From CAYSGL01 sp964520985 (GTDB taxonomy: Bacteria; Pseudomonadota; Alphaproteobacteria; Micavibrionales; Micavibrionaceae), in contig CAZFPB010000004.1 of NCBI GenBank assembly GCA_964520985.1, positions 54,851 through 118,850 on the forward strand: a DNA stretch of 64,000 nucleotides, read 5' to 3'. The position numbers were made by a program, and so were the translations under genes. The notes below the pieces were generated by a model. That model did no database searches and had not been told where the DNA came from. It was given only the letters and a program-made list of their open reading frames with translations. Shown here in pieces: positions 23,131 to 30,274 of this stretch. Each line of letters begins with the position of its first letter. The stretch's first letter is position 1.

Positions 23131-23147
23131 AAAGGAGTATAACCGTG
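23131..23147 (+). promoter_or_regulatory. Ribosome binding site and GTG start downstream of the structured RNA
   Basis: AAAGGAG (23131-23137) lies 7 bases before GTG 23145. It is close to the 3' strand of helix P1, so folding could influence its access. The site decides the GTG start of the next gene. Confidence 0.6.
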
Positions 23148-23345
23148 AAGAACAAGATTCTTAAGACTTCGGAAGAGTGGATCAATCACAAAGACTACGC
23201 AGGCTTAACTATTATTCAAGCTTCTGGCTGGCCTTTGGAACCTAGTGAATTTGAATTTCACTGGTTTAAAGAACTGATCGACAGTTCAGAATTTGAACAC
23301 AGGTTATATAGATCAAATATTAAATGGAGTTTTTCTAAATTATGA
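23145..23345 (+). CDS. Unknown small protein
   Basis: 66 residues from GTG 23145. Aromatic and acidic (SGWPLEPSEFEFHWFKEL), with no recognised motif. It is the first gene after the structured RNA and is coupled to the next by ATGA. If the RNA is a leader, this gene is the one directly controlled. Confidence 0.55.
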   Translation: MKNKILKTSEEWINHKDYAGLTIIQASGWPLEPSEFEFHWFKELIDSSEFEHRLYRSNIKWSFSKL

Positions 23346-23632
23346 GTATAGAAATTCCTTATCAAGGATTATTAGATCACGCTCAAATGCTTAAAGGACC
23401 TAAACCAGAAGGCGCAACTTCTGTCTACAAGGTAACTTGGTTTATTCAACTTCCAAACAGAGACCTGTATCAAACATCTTTATCAAAAGCTTCAAAAGAA
23501 TTAATTAATCATAAATTCTTTATTTCAAAAGAAAAAGCTGAAAAACTTAAAGCAGACTTAGATGCAGCTTTTAAAACTTTAGGATACGTTGTAGAAGGGC
23601 GTTGTACTATAACCGAGGATTGGTATGAGTAG
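23342..23632 (+). CDS. Unknown protein
   Basis: 96 residues. A beta-strand-like VYKVTWFIQLPNRDLYQTSL is followed by a lysine-rich helix (KEKAEKLKADLDAAFKTLGY) and a final strand. No family is recognised. It overlaps the next gene by 8 bases. Confidence 0.55.
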   Translation: MSIEIPYQGLLDHAQMLKGPKPEGATSVYKVTWFIQLPNRDLYQTSLSKASKELINHKFFISKEKAEKLKADLDAAFKTLGYVVEGRCTITEDWYE

Positions 23633-24200
23633 CAAGACGTTAGATGATTTGTTTGAAGAAGGTCAAGAATCTATAAGACTTAATGATGAAGAATTTAGTA
23701 AACTTAAGTCTATCTTAGATAGAGAAAATCAAAAAATTGATGATTCCTTTCGAAAGAGAACCATCGATAAACTTTTACCTCAAGTAAAAGAAGAAGCTTT
23801 ACGATACGATGATAATAAGATGAGGTTTGATCTATTACCTGTAGAAGGTATTATCGAACTGACCAGAGTTTATACCATTGGCGCTATTAAGTATAAAGAT
23901 AATAACTGGCGCAAAGGTATGAAGTTTTCTAAGTGTGTCGCTTCATTAGAACGCCATTGGATTAAATGGAAGCTTGGTGAACAAGTTGACCCTGAGACAG
24001 GCTGCCATCACTTAGCTCATGTTTGTTGGAATGCTATGACACTTCTAGTTTATTGTTTAACAAAAACTGGAACAGATGATAGAAATATGAATTATAAGAT
24101 TGACGACAGCTTTAATATCGTAGATAATCATCTAGGCATCGGGCTCTCTGAAGAGAAGATTCAAGAACTAAGAAACAAGTTTCCAAAGGAGAAAGATTAA
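23625..24200 (+). CDS. dATP/dGTP diphosphohydrolase-like protein (DUF5664 / MazZ-type)
   Basis: 191 residues. The core LRYDDNKMRFDLLPVEGI, then ELTRVYTIGAIKYKDNNWRKG, then ASLERHWIKWKLGEQVDPET and CHHLAHVCWNAMTLLVY matches the phage family described as dATP/dGTP diphosphohydrolase, N-terminal. In cyanophage S-2L the related MazZ acts in the Z-genome pathway. No PurZ or DatZ is seen in this window, so base replacement is not implied; pool control is more likely. The N-terminal 55 residues are an extra helical extension. Confidence 0.75.
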   Translation: MSSKTLDDLFEEGQESIRLNDEEFSKLKSILDRENQKIDDSFRKRTIDKLLPQVKEEALRYDDNKMRFDLLPVEGIIELTRVYTIGAIKYKDNNWRKGMKFSKCVASLERHWIKWKLGEQVDPETGCHHLAHVCWNAMTLLVYCLTKTGTDDRNMNYKIDDSFNIVDNHLGIGLSEEKIQELRNKFPKEKD

Positions 24201-24304
24201 TGTCAGATCAACAAGTTGAACAACCAGTAGAAAAGAAACAACGTAAACAACGTGCCGACAAAGGTAAGCCTCGTGGACCTCGTAAACCAAAGGCGGAAGG
24301 ATAA
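24200..24304 (+). CDS. Very short basic protein
   Basis: 34 residues from ATG 24200 (TAATG overlap) to TAA 24302-24304. Rich in Lys, Arg, Gln and Pro (KKQRKQRADKGKPRGPRKPK), no hydrophobic core. It may bind nucleic acid or ribosomes, or be a coupling peptide. Confidence 0.45.
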   Translation: MSDQQVEQPVEKKQRKQRADKGKPRGPRKPKAEG

Positions 24305-24308
24305 TTAA

Positions 24309-24470
24309 ATGGATCCGATTCAATGGATTGCAGTAATCTCTTGTACTCTTAATGCGCTTGGCGTAGCTATTCAATTCTCTAGAGATAAGAGTAATATCAG
24401 TTTAGCTAGTTGCACATTAAATATGACAATGTCTACTGCAGTTTATGGTCGAGTATTTGGGTGGTGGTAA
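24309..24470 (+). CDS. Small membrane protein
   Basis: 53 residues from ATG 24309 to TAA 24468-24470, immediately followed by the next ATG. One hydrophobic segment (IQWIAVISCTLNALGVAIQF) lies near the N-terminus, and the C-terminus ends in GWW. It begins a run of three small membrane proteins upstream of thyX. Confidence 0.45.
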   Translation: MDPIQWIAVISCTLNALGVAIQFSRDKSNISLASCTLNMTMSTAVYGRVFGWW

Positions 24471-24812
24471 ATGTGTTGGTATGCTAAGATTGCTAAATTG
24501 GTTTTCTTGGCGCATTGCGTGGTTGCGGTTGTCAGCCACGCTTTTGCTTTGTTAATTCCTGTAGGCATATTTAATATTATGCTGATTAACAATGATTTAG
24601 ACTTCTGGACTAAGATAGTTCTATTTGGAGCTACATTCTTCAGTGCTATGTATGGTATAAATCATGTTGGAAATTCCCAAGGTTTCTGCATCTTAACTCA
24701 TGCGGAAAATCATTATAGACGTTTAGCAGGATTACCAGAAGCTCCTATTAGATTCGTGCCTAGGTTTTACGCAAACGTTAAAAGTTTATTCAAACGCAAA
24801 AATACCAAGTGA
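24471..24812 (+). CDS. Membrane protein, possibly DUF2784-like
   Basis: 113 residues with three hydrophobic segments (about 8-22, 24-38 and 47-63). The C-terminal CILTHAENHYRRLAGLPEAP resembles the C-x-LT-x-x-EN pattern of DUF2784 membrane proteins. The function of that family is unknown. The tail is basic and cytoplasmic by charge. Confidence 0.55.
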   Translation: MCWYAKIAKLVFLAHCVVAVVSHAFALLIPVGIFNIMLINNDLDFWTKIVLFGATFFSAMYGINHVGNSQGFCILTHAENHYRRLAGLPEAPIRFVPRFYANVKSLFKRKNTK

Positions 24813-24819
24813 GGATATT

Positions 24820-25035
24820 ATGGATTCCAAAGCAGGCGTTAATGTTCGATTCCCAGGTTTCTTAAGTCTATTAACTTTGTTGCTTATTGCTTTAAAGCTT
24901 CTAGAGAAGATTGATTGGCACTGGCATTGGGTATTAGCTCCTCTTTGGATTCCTTTTTGCATGACTGCTATTGTTGTTGGTTTGTTTGCTGGACTTGCAG
25001 CTCTAGGTGGAATTAAAGTTAAAAGGAAGAAGTGA
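24820..25035 (+). CDS. Small membrane protein resembling the phage Tmemb_185A-type family
   Basis: 71 residues. LKLLEKIDWHWHWVLAPLWI is close to the IDWSWWWVLAPLW-type motif of short phage proteins annotated as transmembrane Fragile-X-F-like. Two membrane helices flank this motif, and a lysine tail (KVKRKK) follows. Function unknown. It overlaps thyX (TGATG). Confidence 0.6.
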   Translation: MDSKAGVNVRFPGFLSLLTLLLIALKLLEKIDWHWHWVLAPLWIPFCMTAIVVGLFAGLAALGGIKVKRKK

Positions 25036-25931
25036 TGACAATTGAAGCTAAAATTATTTGCGATTCAGTAGGACCTAACGGAGTTAGGATTACTACTTAT
25101 ATTCTTAAGTATCCTAGGTTTATCCATTCGGAATTAATGACTCATCGAGCTTTTAGTCGCAATGCTTCGTCTTCTAGAGCTATTCCATTTGAAAAACAAA
25201 TGAAAATGATTGAAGAAGATATGGCTAAACCTCTTGAATTCAGAGCTAATCAAAAAGGAATGCAAGCAGGAGCACCCATCTCAGACCAAGAGCTGGCGCT
25301 GTTTCAATGGGAAGAGGCTGGCCGCTTAGCTATCGACAAAGCTAAGAAACTAGCTGAACTAGGAGTTCATAAACAGTATGTCAATCGTTTGGTTGAACCG
25401 TTTGCTCATATTTCTGTGGTTCTTACTGCCACTGAGTATTCCAATTTCTTTGCTCTTAGGCATCATAGTATGGCGCAGCCCGAAATTGCGGAGCTGGCTA
25501 AACAAATGTGGGATCAATATTCCACAAATAAACCGAAAGAATTAGGCGCAGGTGGATGGCATCTTCCATTCGTTTCAGATGAGGAAATAACAGAACATGT
25601 TAATTACGAAACAGAAACTATTGATTATAAACCTCTAATTATAAAATCAGTAGCACGTTGTGCCAGAGTAAGCTATCTTAATCACGATAATACCAAACCT
25701 ACCTACGAACAAGATGAAGCTTTATATGATCGATTGCTAGGAGAGCAGCCAATTCACGCAAGTCCAGCAGAGCATCAAGCGCAAGCTTTACCAGAATTTA
25801 CAGAATACGAAGGTTCTCATATTTGTGATTTTTCGGGTCACGTTTGGTCAGGTAATTTCAGAGGGTGGACTCAGTTTAGAAAAACTTTAGAAGGTGAAAA
25901 CATTACTTCTTTTGAAGGACCTCTAGGATGA
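25035..25931 (+). CDS. thyX: Flavin-dependent thymidylate synthase
   Basis: 298 residues from ATG 25035 (GTG 25032 would add one). The ThyX signature is THRAFSRNASSSRAIP (residues 36-51). FFALRHHSMAQPEIAELA holds the second conserved block. The canonical signature R-H-R-x7-S starts with Thr instead of Arg here, a substitution seen at a tolerant position. ThyX methylates dUMP to dTMP using FAD and methylene-tetrahydrofolate, completing the route from NrdAB and dCMP deaminase. The protein is longer than most ThyX (about 220-250), with an extra C-terminal part of about 60 residues. Confidence 0.93.
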   Translation: MTIEAKIICDSVGPNGVRITTYILKYPRFIHSELMTHRAFSRNASSSRAIPFEKQMKMIEEDMAKPLEFRANQKGMQAGAPISDQELALFQWEEAGRLAIDKAKKLAELGVHKQYVNRLVEPFAHISVVLTATEYSNFFALRHHSMAQPEIAELAKQMWDQYSTNKPKELGAGGWHLPFVSDEEITEHVNYETETIDYKPLIIKSVARCARVSYLNHDNTKPTYEQDEALYDRLLGEQPIHASPAEHQAQALPEFTEYEGSHICDFSGHVWSGNFRGWTQFRKTLEGENITSFEGPLG

Positions 25932-26728
25932 TTTCTATTAACGGATTTCCAGTATATCCAACAGAGTTTCCAGATAAGACTTCTCAAGTCTGGAAGCTCG
26001 ACATGTCTAAACTAAAAGACGGTATTACTATTACTTGGGAATTCGAAAGTGAAGCTGAGTTTATGCATCTAGCTCAGCTTAAACACTTACTAGACGCTTC
26101 AGCCATAACACCAAGCAAATTAGATATTAAATTCCTTCCTTACGCTCGGCAAGATAAAGATGTAGATAACGTTTCTACATTCGCTTTAATTCCCTTCGCC
26201 AGGCTTCTTAATGCTTTGGAATTCGACGCCATAAGCATTCTAGATCCTCATTCCTCAAGAGCTACAGAGCTCATTAAAAACTCCTACGATTATTATCCTA
26301 AAGACGAATGGGCTAAGGCTTGGACCTTAACTCAATCAAATATTATTTGCTATCCAGATAATGGAGCCTTTAGCAAATATCTTCCTCACATTAATCATCC
26401 TCAAACTCTAGCTAAGAAAAAAAGAAATCAACTTACCGGTGAAATCACTGGTATGTTCTTACCTTCTCCGCAGGCGATAAAGAATAAAAAAGTATTAATT
26501 ATTGATGATATTTGTGATGCTGGGCGAACCTTTACTGAACTATCCAAGCTTCTATATGAAGCTGGCGCAGTAGAGGTTAATATGTTCGTTACATATGGTC
26601 TATTCTCTAAAGGTTTACAAGTTCTTCTTGATGCAGGAATTAAAAATATATATACTGCGGACGGCTTGGTTACTCCTCACGCTCATATGAGTGAAGCTAT
26701 TAATTATACTCCTTGGGAGAAACTATGA
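25928..26728 (+). CDS. Ribose-phosphate pyrophosphokinase-like protein (Prs/Adps type)
   Basis: 266 residues. FLPYARQDK (residues 69-77), LDPHSS (105-110) and the PRPP loop VLIIDDICDAGRTF (189-202) mark a phosphoribosyl pyrophosphate synthetase fold. It is about 50 residues shorter than bacterial Prs (about 315), with a shortened N-terminal region. It overlaps the NadV-like gene by ATGA. Phage pairs of this kind have been shown to rebuild NAD+ from ADP-ribose and nicotinamide (NARP1), where this subunit makes ADP-ribose pyrophosphate. Plain PRPP synthesis for NadV is the alternative. Confidence 0.85.
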   Translation: MISINGFPVYPTEFPDKTSQVWKLDMSKLKDGITITWEFESEAEFMHLAQLKHLLDASAITPSKLDIKFLPYARQDKDVDNVSTFALIPFARLLNALEFDAISILDPHSSRATELIKNSYDYYPKDEWAKAWTLTQSNIICYPDNGAFSKYLPHINHPQTLAKKKRNQLTGEITGMFLPSPQAIKNKKVLIIDDICDAGRTFTELSKLLYEAGAVEVNMFVTYGLFSKGLQVLLDAGIKNIYTADGLVTPHAHMSEAINYTPWEKL

Positions 26729-28194
26729 AATTTCCAGCAACTCTATTGTGCGATTTTTATAAAGTATCCCATCGTGAACAATATCCAGCAGGTACGGATA
26801 AGGTGTATTCTACCTGGACTCCTCGTGCTTCAAGAATGCCTGAAATTAAAGAAGTAGTTCACTTTGGACTACAAGGCTTTCTTAAAGAATTTCTAGTTGA
26901 TTATTTTAATGAGAATTTCTTCGGCCGGCCAAAACAAGAAATTGTTAAAGAATATTCACGAGTAATTAAATATGCTCTAGGTGTTCAGAATCCTAGTACC
27001 GAACACATCGAATATTTGCATGATCTAGGCTACCTACCTCTATGTATCAAATCCCTTCCAGAAGGAACTCTCGTTCCATTAAAGGTTCCTAGTGTTACTC
27101 TAGAAAGCACTGACCCTAAGTGTTTCTGGTTAACTAATTATATCGAAACCTTATTCTCTTGTGAGTTGTGGAAACCTACAACTAACGCTACCATTGCTAA
27201 TGAATTTAGAAAGCTCTTAGAGCAGTATGCTAAAGATACTGTAGGAGATATTAGCTTTGTCCAATTTCAAGGTCATGATTTTAGTATGCGTGGTATGGGT
27301 GGTTTGTATAACGCTGCTCTATCCGGCGCTGCTCATCTTACTTCTTTTGTAGGCACTGATACTATTCCAGCTATTTCTTATTTGGAACAGTTTTATGGTG
27401 CTAATATTGAAAAGGAATTAGTAGGTACTTCTATTCCTGCCACTGAGCATTCAGTACAATGTTCTTATGGTAATGATATGGAATATTTAGAACGTATTAT
27501 AACTGAAGTTCATCCAAACGGTCTAGTTTCAATTGTATCTGATGGTTATGATTTCTGGGATGTTATTGGTCGAGTTATTCCTGCCCTTAAAGATAAAATT
27601 CTAGCTCGTACTGGAGGACCAGTAGGAGATAAGGTAGTAATTCGTCCAGACTCTGGAGATCCTGTAGATATTCTTTGCGGGGATCCGGAAGGCAAAACTG
27701 AATTAGAGCGTAAAGGAGCCGTAGAAGCTCTCTGGGACATCTTTGGTGGAGAAGTATCCCCTCAAGGCTACAAGACTTTAAATCCTAAGATTGGCCTCAT
27801 TTACGGTGATGCTATTACGTTAGAACGTTGTAAGCAAATTTGTGAACGCCTTAAAGCTAAAGGCTTTGCCTCAACTAACGTAGTCTACGGTATTGGATCA
27901 TACACATACCAATACAACACTAGAGATACTTTCGGTTTCGCTGTTAAGTCCAGTCTGGTTAGTATTAATGGTCAGGAGAAGGAAATCTTTAAAGATCCTA
28001 AAACTGACAACGGAGTTAAAAAATCTCTAAAAGGTAGAGTTGTAGTTGTTAAAGAGAATGGGAAGCTGGTCGCCAAAGATCAACAACCTAATGTCCACAA
28101 TGATCAAGATCAATTAAAAGTTGTATTTAATAATGGTAAGTTAAAAGTAGAACATACTCTAAACGAAATCAGGGAGCGTATTAAAAATGGTTAA
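26725..28194 (+). CDS. Nicotinamide phosphoribosyltransferase-like protein (NadV/Namat type)
   Basis: 489 residues from ATG 26725. The landmarks of human NAMPT are kept: DFYKVSHREQYP near the N-terminus, VGTDT (Asp212), PATEHS (His242) and IRPDSGDP (Arg307, Asp309). The length also matches (about 490). The enzyme joins nicotinamide to PRPP to give NMN, or in the NARP1 variant to ADP-ribose pyrophosphate to give NAD+ directly. The tight coupling to the Prs-like gene and the absence of a nearby NMN adenylyltransferase favour NARP1. The choice cannot be settled from sequence alone. Confidence 0.88.
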   Translation: MKFPATLLCDFYKVSHREQYPAGTDKVYSTWTPRASRMPEIKEVVHFGLQGFLKEFLVDYFNENFFGRPKQEIVKEYSRVIKYALGVQNPSTEHIEYLHDLGYLPLCIKSLPEGTLVPLKVPSVTLESTDPKCFWLTNYIETLFSCELWKPTTNATIANEFRKLLEQYAKDTVGDISFVQFQGHDFSMRGMGGLYNAALSGAAHLTSFVGTDTIPAISYLEQFYGANIEKELVGTSIPATEHSVQCSYGNDMEYLERIITEVHPNGLVSIVSDGYDFWDVIGRVIPALKDKILARTGGPVGDKVVIRPDSGDPVDILCGDPEGKTELERKGAVEALWDIFGGEVSPQGYKTLNPKIGLIYGDAITLERCKQICERLKAKGFASTNVVYGIGSYTYQYNTRDTFGFAVKSSLVSINGQEKEIFKDPKTDNGVKKSLKGRVVVVKENGKLVAKDQQPNVHNDQDQLKVVFNNGKLKVEHTLNEIRERIKNG

Positions 28195-28444
28195 GGATTA
28201 TGCTCTTTTTAAGTCTCAATACTTTAAACATCTTTCTCTAATAGAGTTTTCTAATTTAAAAGATATTAAAACAAGACTTAATAAGACTTGGCCAGACAGA
28301 GAAGAATGTATTAAAGATATGGATAAATTAGAAAGATTATTAAGTAGAGGTTATACGATAGAAGATATTAAAATAATTAAAGACGATCAATACGTCTTTG
28401 TATTATCTAGAGAGCAAGCAGCGAGATTGTTATATGGCGAATAA
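28187..28444 (+). CDS. Small protein with the L-L-Y-G C-terminal tail
   Basis: 85 residues, charged, ending REQAARLLYGE. The start overlaps the NadV-like gene by 8 bases and its own tail codes the next ATG (28434). It opens the second cluster of LLY-tailed genes. Function unknown. Confidence 0.55.
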   Translation: MVKDYALFKSQYFKHLSLIEFSNLKDIKTRLNKTWPDREECIKDMDKLERLLSRGYTIEDIKIIKDDQYVFVLSREQAARLLYGE

Positions 28445-28676
28445 AAAAAAGAAAAGTGTTTATACTATAACTGCTACTCACTATGCCGGAGCCAAGGAAG
28501 GCACTAGATTATTCAGAAGAAAGCATGACGCCGCTAGACACGCTAAGGTGCATAACGGTTTTATAACTGAATATGAACTTGTTAAAGTGGGAGAATTTAT
28601 AGTAGTGGAAGGAACTAATTCTGAAGTGACTTATGTTCCTAAAAATGAAGAATCTGAATTAATTTACGGAAAGTAA
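28434..28676 (+). CDS. Small basic protein with the L-I-Y-G C-terminal tail
   Basis: 80 residues from ATG 28434; upstream TTG 28398 is rejected because ATG 28434 fits the embedded-start pattern. The MANKKKKSVYTITATHYAGA opening is followed by FRRKHDAARHAKVHNG and the end ESELIYGK. The Tyr codon is TAC, so no start is embedded. The layout (a beta strand, then K-x2-A-x2-A) resembles the next product. Confidence 0.55.
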   Translation: MANKKKKSVYTITATHYAGAKEGTRLFRRKHDAARHAKVHNGFITEYELVKVGEFIVVEGTNSEVTYVPKNEESELIYGK

Positions 28677-28677
28677 A

Positions 28678-28929
28678 ATGTCTAAAGCGGACGGAAAATG
28701 TTACTTAATTTTATATAATATAGGACCTTATGTATTTCATCAGCCGTATGCTTATAAAACTGAAAAAGGTGTAATAGATGCTGTAGAAGACTTAAGACGT
28801 AAAGAAGGAAAAACTTATTTTTCTAATATTAGAGTTTTAATTGCTCAAGGTAAGAATTATGGAGAGTATTACTTAGTAAATGATGTGTTTGTTCCAGTAA
28901 CTCCTGACACAGAGCTTTTATATGGATGA
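28678..28929 (+). CDS. Small protein with the L-L-Y-G C-terminal tail
   Basis: 83 residues. KCYLILYNIGPYVFHQPYAY, KTEKGVIDAVEDLRRKEGKT and NYGEYYLVNDVFVPV parallel the preceding protein (strand, helix, then VKVGEFIVVEG-type strand), so the two are probably paralogues. The end is PDTELLYG with ATG 28922 embedded. Confidence 0.55.
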   Translation: MSKADGKCYLILYNIGPYVFHQPYAYKTEKGVIDAVEDLRRKEGKTYFSNIRVLIAQGKNYGEYYLVNDVFVPVTPDTELLYG

Positions 28930-29176
28930 TAATGTAATTGTTCTTAAAAAGAAAAAAGAACCAGTTAATAAACATCTTGAGCAATTGTTAGATTTTGCAA
29001 AAGATATAGATCAGGTAATTTTACACCATTTTAATAAGAATATTAATCCTAATGAGTTGGTGGTTGTTTATGGACAAAGGTTAGGAGAACTTTTAAGTAA
29101 GTTTCCAGAAGAACATAGAGAGTATTTATGGAGTATTATCTCAGCTGAAATTATAAGGAGACTTAAGCATGGCTAA
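28922..29176 (+). CDS. Unknown helical protein
   Basis: 84 residues. A short basic N-terminal segment (VIVLKKKKEPVNKHLEQL) is followed by helices through HREYLWSIISAEIIRRLKHG. No family recognised. It starts in the LLYG codons of the gene before and overlaps the kinase gene by 8 bases. Confidence 0.5.
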   Translation: MDDNVIVLKKKKEPVNKHLEQLLDFAKDIDQVILHHFNKNINPNELVVVYGQRLGELLSKFPEEHREYLWSIISAEIIRRLKHG

Positions 29177-29600
29177 GTTAGTTATCTTAAGAGGTTTACC
29201 AGCTTCAGGTAAATCCACTCAAGCAGCGCAATTAGTTATGAAGGGTTATAAAAGGATTAACGCTGATGATCTCCGAATGTCTATTGACAACGGAATCTAC
29301 ACCAAAGACAACGAACAAAATATCAACGCTCTAATGAATATTATGTTGGATTTCTACTTACATAATAATTACGATGTAGTATTAGATAATACCAATCTTA
29401 ATCCTTACAAAGTTAGGTCAGCTGTAGATATTGCTAACAAACATAAAAAAGTTGAAATAGAAATTATTGACGTGGAGACTCCAGTTGAAGTATGCTTACG
29501 TCGTGACCTTGAACGAACCCAAGGTCGAGTAGGTAAAGAAGTTATTATGCGTATGTATAATAAATGGTTCAAAGATGGAAAGTTTCCAAATAAGCCATGA
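29169..29600 (+). CDS. Polynucleotide kinase-like P-loop kinase (PNK kinase domain)
   Basis: 143 residues. Walker A is LRGLPASGKST, followed by INADDLRMS and LDNTNLNP (the DNTN motif). CLRRDLERTQGRVGKEVI is the lid with R-x2-R. These features match the kinase half of T4 Pnk and similar AAA_33 proteins, which phosphorylate 5' ends of nucleic acids. The phosphatase half is absent and no RNA ligase is visible in the window, so it may work with a ligase elsewhere or on a different substrate. Confidence 0.8.
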   Translation: MAKLVILRGLPASGKSTQAAQLVMKGYKRINADDLRMSIDNGIYTKDNEQNINALMNIMLDFYLHNNYDVVLDNTNLNPYKVRSAVDIANKHKKVEIEIIDVETPVEVCLRRDLERTQGRVGKEVIMRMYNKWFKDGKFPNKP

Positions 29601-29797
29601 TCAAAATTAAAGATGTTAAAGTTGGAGACTTGTTGAGATACCCTGATAAATCAGGACCTGTAAAAGTAAAACAAATATGGCCTTTTGGTATAGAAGTAGA
29701 TCTAGGTATAGGTTATTACTGGAGAGAGGAGGTGACCGGGGATTTGGAGACTTTACGTTTGTTTAGAGATGAAGCTGATAACTTACTTTATAATTAA
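29597..29797 (+). CDS. Small SH3-like protein with the L-L-Y C-terminal tail
   Basis: 66 residues. MIKIKDVKVGDLLRYPDKSG has the shared K-x-GD-L opening, GIEVDLGIGYYW a later strand, and DEADNLLYN the tail. No start codon is embedded in the tail (the next gene begins 9 bases on). It looks paralogous to the 14493 and 15655 products. Confidence 0.55.
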   Translation: MIKIKDVKVGDLLRYPDKSGPVKVKQIWPFGIEVDLGIGYYWREEVTGDLETLRLFRDEADNLLYN

Positions 29798-29806
29798 GGA
29801 ATATCT

Positions 29807-29938
29807 ATGTCTTGGTTGATATATTGTTTAGTATTTGTTATGTTGTTTGTGGCTGCTGCTTATTTCGAGGAGCAACTCGAAAAGAGAAATAAACCTCAAG
29901 AGACTAAGCCAACTAAGAAAGCTGTCAATGATGCTTAA
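29807..29938 (+). CDS. Small single-pass membrane protein
   Basis: 43 residues from ATG 29807 to TAA 29936-29938. MSWLIYCLVFVMLFVAAAYF is a membrane helix, followed by a charged tail. AAGGA is 9 bases upstream. It may be one of many small phage membrane peptides of unknown role. Confidence 0.5.
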   Translation: MSWLIYCLVFVMLFVAAAYFEEQLEKRNKPQETKPTKKAVNDA

Positions 29939-29990
29939 CTGGTTTAAAAAGAAATCATACGAAAGTCCTACAGCTGAGCAATTACTATAG
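29931..29990 (+). pseudogene. Nineteen-codon frame ending in a truncated LLY-like tail
   Basis: ATG 29931 to TAG 29988-29990 encodes MLNWFKKKSYESPTAEQLL. The end AEQLL then TAG looks like the E-x2-x-LLY tail cut by one base change at the Tyr codon. It is probably a remnant of a tailed small gene or a translation-coupling peptide. Confidence 0.3.
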
Positions 29991-29997
29991 GTTGGTG

Positions 29998-30132
29998 ATG
30001 AGAATTACAGATAATCATATTCTAGATATGATCATTTGGCATGAGGCTACACTTCCATATGAAGAAAAAGAAGATCAGGAATCTCTGGATGAACACGACG
30101 GATCAGAAATTCTACAAGAGAGTGGGAAGTAA
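29998..30132 (+). CDS. Possible small acidic protein (competing frame)
   Basis: ATG 29998 to TAA 30130-30132 gives 44 acidic residues (MRITDNHILDMIIWHEATLP, then a Glu/Asp-rich end). It overlaps the next gene in another frame, so only one of the two may be real. The better-supported gene is the tailed one at 30059. Confidence 0.3.
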   Translation: MRITDNHILDMIIWHEATLPYEEKEDQESLDEHDGSEILQESGK

Positions 30133-30274
30133 AACTTACAACGTTACTTATATGCTATTAAAAAATGTAGATACTGGAAGCGTTGCTTATTTTCCAGAAA
30201 AAACTTTTAAAGAATTATTTATCAAAATAACAGATCATAACAAAGAAGCAGTGAGTTTATTATATGGCAGTTGA
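30059..30274 (+). CDS. Small protein with the L-L-Y-G C-terminal tail
   Basis: 71 residues from ATG 30059, with GAGG upstream; ATG 30041 (77 residues) is also possible. KKKKIRNLWMNTTDQKFYKR and TYMLLKNVDTGSVAYFPEKT suggest a beta-rich domain. The end, EAVSLLYGS, is the shared tail, and ATG 30264 of the next gene lies inside it. Confidence 0.5.
   Translation: MKKKKIRNLWMNTTDQKFYKRVGSKTYNVTYMLLKNVDTGSVAYFPEKTFKELFIKITDHNKEAVSLLYGS

Noticed and set aside
23625..24200. Evidence for a Z-genome (2-aminoadenine) pathway
   Set aside because: A MazZ-like family protein is present but no PurZ or DatZ gene is seen in this window, and the family is also common in phages with normal DNA.
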